Of a stretch of 36,045 nucleotides of DNA, positions 33,622 through 36,045 are shown piece by piece; the first letter of the stretch is position 1, and each line of letters starts with the position of its first letter. A program made the position numbers and the translations under genes. The DNA is taken from assembly GCA_012729815.1 (NCBI GenBank), contig JAAYCJ010000047.1:1-36045 (forward strand). Direction: 5' to 3'. The stretch is from Phycisphaerae bacterium (GTDB lineage: Bacteria; Planctomycetota; Phycisphaerae; JAAYCJ01). Under the pieces are notes generated by a model. It was given only the letters and a program-made list of their open reading frames with translations. It was not told the origin of the DNA and did no database searches.

Positions 33622-33650
33622 TTGAACCGGTCTTAATAAAACGTTAACAT
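33622..33650 (+). promoter_or_regulatory. Promoter for the MgtC/SapB family gene
   Basis: TTGAAC (33622-33627) and TAACAT (33645-33650) are 17 bases apart; the leader would be under 20 bases and contains the GAGGAGG ribosome binding site. Confidence 0.5.
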
Positions 33651-33673
33651 AATTCCTCCGAGGAGGTACCGCC

Positions 33674-34372
33674 ATGAGCCTGTTCCTTTCCGCTGCGACG
33701 TTTTCTGAGAACTACGAGGTCTTTACCCGACTGGTGTTTGCCGTGGCCGCCGGGGCGTTGGTGGGCATCGAGCGGGAGTATCACGGTCGTCCGGCGGGTC
33801 TTCGGACGCACATCCTGGTGACGCTTGGGGCCGCCTTGGTGGCGGTGATTTCCACGGAGCTTCCGACGATGAGCCTGGGGTCGCAGGAGACGCTGCGGGT
33901 CGATCCGGGCCGGATTGCCGCGGGCGTGGTCACCGGCATCGGCTTTTTGGGCGCCGGAGCGATCATCCGTATCGGCGTGACCGCCCGCGGTCTGACCACG
34001 GCGGCGTCGCTGTGGTGCATGGCCGGAGTGGGCATGGCCTTTGGGTTCGGTTTCCACGTGGTTGGCTCGGCGGCCGTGGTGCTGGTTCTGATCACGCTGT
34101 TTCTGATCGGGGCGGCGGAAAAGGGGATTGCGCGGCACTGGTACAAGACGGTGGAGGTGACGGTCGATGGGCCGATGAGCCACATCGATGACTTGAACGG
34201 GCGGTTCAAGAAGCACGACTGGCGGATCATCGACCTGAAGATCAGCAAGCGCAAGGAAGAGCCGGTTCTGAAGCTGGCCTATGACATGCGGCTGAACGCC
34301 AAGCACGACGTTGAGACGCTGGTTGGCGTGCTCAGCGAAGTCGACTTCGTGCGAGATTTCAGCGTCAGTTGA
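33674..34372 (+). CDS. MgtC/SapB family membrane protein
   Basis: A 232-residue inner-membrane protein. Motifs of the family are VGIEREYHGRPAGLRTHILV, GVVTGIGFLGAGAII and GLTTAASLWCMAGVGMAFG. There are about five hydrophobic segments, then a soluble C-terminal ACT-like domain of about 85 residues (from YKTVEVTVDG to FVRDFSVS). MgtC proteins are linked to growth under low magnesium and to modulation of ATP synthase; which of these applies here is unknown. A GAGGAGG site is 7 bases before the ATG. The stop is followed by an imperfect stem-loop with a U-rich tail. Confidence 0.9.
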   Translation: MSLFLSAATFSENYEVFTRLVFAVAAGALVGIEREYHGRPAGLRTHILVTLGAALVAVISTELPTMSLGSQETLRVDPGRIAAGVVTGIGFLGAGAIIRIGVTARGLTTAASLWCMAGVGMAFGFGFHVVGSAAVVLVLITLFLIGAAEKGIARHWYKTVEVTVDGPMSHIDDLNGRFKKHDWRIIDLKISKRKEEPVLKLAYDMRLNAKHDVETLVGVLSEVDFVRDFSVS

Positions 34373-34394
34373 TCGACCGGCCGGGTAGGATCAA
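34369..34394 (+). terminator. Possible intrinsic terminator after the MgtC-like gene
   Basis: TTGATC (34369-34374) pairs with GATCAA (34389-34394) around a GC-rich centre that can form further pairs. Downstream, about 34401-34412 is moderately U-rich. The stem overlaps the MgtC-like stop codon. Confidence 0.4.
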
Positions 34395-34423
34395 ACCTCG
34401 CTGTCTTTGTTTGGGATGCGCCC

Positions 34424-35341
34424 GTGTCTGAGAACCTCACATTGCCGGCCGGCGGGTTCGGCCCGCGTCAACTCGACTATCAATGGTACGATGCCATCCG
34501 CGCCGAGTTGGTGCGCGGGCGGATCGCGGGGGCCGGGCGGGTGCTCGACGTGGGCTGCGGATGCGGCGGGACGTTGTTGGGGTTGGCCAAGCGCATCGAG
34601 GAAGGGGTCGGCGTCGATATCGACGGCAATGAGATCGCCCATGCCGAACGGGCCCGCAAGCGGCGCAAGGTTCGGAACGTGCGATTTGAGGTGGCGGACG
34701 CGGCGGAGCTTCCGTTTGCCGCGGGGAGTTTCGATGCGGTGCTCCTGCTGGGCGACGTGCTGACGTTTGCCGGTCTGTATGGCAAGCACGAGCGGGTGGT
34801 CAGTGAGGTGCGGCGGGTGCTGCGGACCGGCGGCGTGGCGGTCCATGAGAGCACCAATTGGGATTGGGCGTATCGCAATTCGCCGACGAGGGGCGTTTCG
34901 TTCGGGCGAACCGGCGACGGCGGATTCACGATGCTCCGCGGGCGCCGGAGCGAAGCGGGGCTTGAGGTCGGCCGGGAGTATCGCGTGCGGCCGGACACGC
35001 GGCTGCACCGATGGCTCGCCGGCCAGGAGTGGCCGCGGGATGATCGGGCCAGGTTGCAGATGGACGAAGCGGCGGCAATCTCGCAGCGGGATTTGGAGTT
35101 CGTGGGCCTGCGGCGATGCCGGCATTACCGCGGTCGGGATCTGATTCGTTTGTATCGCCGGGCCGGGTTCGGCGAGGTCAGGACGGTGGCCTACGGCCAG
35201 ACGTACGACATCGCGGTGGAAGCGGGCCTCGACGAGGAGTTGTGGCCGGATCAGCGGGAGGCCCTGGCCAAAGCGGAGGCGGCGATCGTTTCGAGGTTGA
35301 GCCTCGGTAGCGGACCGTGGCTGTTTCTGACGGCCAGGTGA
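34424..35341 (+). CDS. Class I SAM-dependent methyltransferase
   Basis: A 305-residue protein, starting at GTG 34424 in the absence of an upstream in-frame ATG. The SAM-binding motif I is VLDVGCGCGGTLLGLAKRI (residues about 40-58); the acidic end of strand 2 is GVGVDIDGNEI; motif II/III regions are VADAAELPFAAGSFDAVLLLGDVL and VLRTGGVAVHEST. The C-terminal 130 residues have no named domain; they contain DEAAAISQRDLEFVGLRR and end in a strand-rich tail. The substrate cannot be predicted (metabolite, lipid or natural product). A second methyltransferase follows 34 bases downstream and probably shares its transcript. Confidence 0.82.
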   Translation: MSENLTLPAGGFGPRQLDYQWYDAIRAELVRGRIAGAGRVLDVGCGCGGTLLGLAKRIEEGVGVDIDGNEIAHAERARKRRKVRNVRFEVADAAELPFAAGSFDAVLLLGDVLTFAGLYGKHERVVSEVRRVLRTGGVAVHESTNWDWAYRNSPTRGVSFGRTGDGGFTMLRGRRSEAGLEVGREYRVRPDTRLHRWLAGQEWPRDDRARLQMDEAAAISQRDLEFVGLRRCRHYRGRDLIRLYRRAGFGEVRTVAYGQTYDIAVEAGLDEELWPDQREALAKAEAAIVSRLSLGSGPWLFLTAR

Positions 35342-35375
35342 AGCCGGTATGACGCTTTGTGAGCCGGAGCAGGAC

Positions 35376-36045
35376 ATGGACGTGAGACGGTCGGCGGATT
35401 TCTACAACGCAGCGGGAGTTTGCGAGATGACCGATCCGGCCAGTGAGGCGTCGGCGTTCGCGGTCCAGAAGGTCCACGAGCCGCTGGCCCGGGAGATCCG
35501 GCCGGGCATGCGAACGCTCGATCTGGGCTGTAACGCCGGGCGGTTCTGCTTTGCCATGGAGGAGATGGGGGCGGTTCCGGTTGGGATCGACTGTGCGAAT
35601 GTTCCGCTGGAGCATGCGCGGTTGCTGGCGGCAAAGCGGGGGAGCAGGTGCCGGTTCGTTCTGGGCGATCTGAACCACCTGCCGTTCGGGCCGGACGCGT
35701 TCGATCTGGCGGTATTCCCGCAGAACATCATCGAGCACAGCTACGATGCGGTTGATCGTCTGGCCGCTCGATTGACGACGGTGCTTCGCCCGGGTGGGAA
35801 GTTGTGCGTCTCGGCCAGAGACGAATTGCTCAAGCATGGTGGCGATCGGGAGTTCCTGGATCGCTACGATGCGGCGACGGGCAGAGTTGCTACGGTGTAC
35901 ACGATTCCCGGGAAGGGTGAGTTCGAGGGGAGCTGCCACTTCTGGACGGCGGCGTTCGCCGTTCACGTGATCGGCCGGCGCCTGAGGCCGACAACGGTCC
36001 GGCAGTTGCCGAACGGCCTGTTCTGGCTGGTCTTTGTCAACGACA
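35376..36045 (+). CDS. Class I SAM-dependent methyltransferase (3' end missing)
   Basis: The frame is open to the right edge, so the gene is cut. Motif I is TLDLGCNAGRFCFAMEEMG (residues about 43-61), then VGIDCANVPLEHARLLA, a conserved GDLNHLPFGPDAFDLAVFPQNIIEH and VLRPGGKLCVSARDE, so the Rossmann fold is complete. After it the chain continues with FEGSCHFWTAAFAVHVIGRRLRP. ATG 35376 is chosen because GGAG lies 6 bases upstream; ATG 35349 would add nine residues. It follows the other methyltransferase directly but the two are not close copies: motif I reads LDLGCNAGRF here and LDVGCGCGG there. Substrate unknown. Confidence 0.78.
   Translation, partial: MDVRRSADFYNAAGVCEMTDPASEASAFAVQKVHEPLAREIRPGMRTLDLGCNAGRFCFAMEEMGAVPVGIDCANVPLEHARLLAAKRGSRCRFVLGDLNHLPFGPDAFDLAVFPQNIIEHSYDAVDRLAARLTTVLRPGGKLCVSARDELLKHGGDREFLDRYDAATGRVATVYTIPGKGEFEGSCHFWTAAFAVHVIGRRLRPTTVRQLPNGLFWLVFVND

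Noticed and set aside
33552-33673. FMN riboswitch upstream of ribBA
   Set aside because: The predicted leader is about 26 bases, and none of the conserved RFN-element segments are seen.

Overview
The window is GC-rich bacterial chromosome, densely packed with genes. It carries about 30 protein genes and no recognisable rRNA, tRNA, CRISPR array or intact insertion sequence. Gene content points to a diderm, non-model bacterium, most likely a member of the Planctomycetota (Phycisphaerae-like) or a related PVC or candidate lineage. The clues are lipoprotein N-acyltransferase, lipobox proteins and an outer-membrane barrel (diderm envelope), SpoVG with an inserted zinc ribbon, an SpoIVB-type S55 peptidase outside sporulation, HEAT-repeat lipoproteins, a ceramidase-like protein and several glycoside hydrolases. 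This assignment is inference from gene families, not from a marker phylogeny.

Layout. Bases 1-8604 (+) hold an envelope block: sppA (cut by the left edge), lnt, a HEAT-repeat lipoprotein, then a separate promoter with an S55 peptidase and a secreted propeller-like protein. Bases 8704-12888 (-) hold two units. One is ispE-spoVG, with a near-consensus promoter. The other is a pterin-dependent methyltransferase followed by a methylenetetrahydrofolate reductase fused to a cysteine-rich MetV/MTHFR_C-type domain, suggesting one-carbon metabolism of the Wood-Ljungdahl or corrinoid kind. Bases 12889-14969 are sparsely coding: a 59-residue lipoprotein, an inverted-repeat element resembling a MITE remnant, an outer-membrane porin-like gene and a hairpin-rich spacer. 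Bases 14970-17003 (-) encode a large protein of probable glycosidase-like fold that I cannot assign to a family.

Bases 17245-22633 (+) carry a divergent cytidylate-kinase-like gene, a membrane-anchored small protein, a MutS2 lacking its Smr domain, queG and a ceramidase-like gene. A CNT nucleoside transporter (-) is divergent from a GH42 beta-galactosidase (+). Bases 26326-32281 (+) hold nnrE, pdxJ, dapA, a lipoprotein, a DUF202 membrane protein and a GH38 alpha-mannosidase. ribBA (-) is divergent from an MgtC/SapB-family membrane protein (+). Two class I methyltransferases follow, the second cut by the right edge.

The genes are a mixture of housekeeping functions (isoprenoid, queuosine, B6, riboflavin, lysine/peptidoglycan, NAD(P)HX repair), envelope biogenesis and glycan use. 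Many intergenic gaps contain sigma70-like promoters with 16-17 bp spacers, and these help to define transcription units. The most notable features are the S55 protein, whose catalytic motifs run in reverse order relative to SpoIVB, the SpoVG zinc-ribbon insertion, the MetF-MetV-type fusion beside a methyltransferase, the Smr-less MutS2, and the small lipoprotein with its own promoter.
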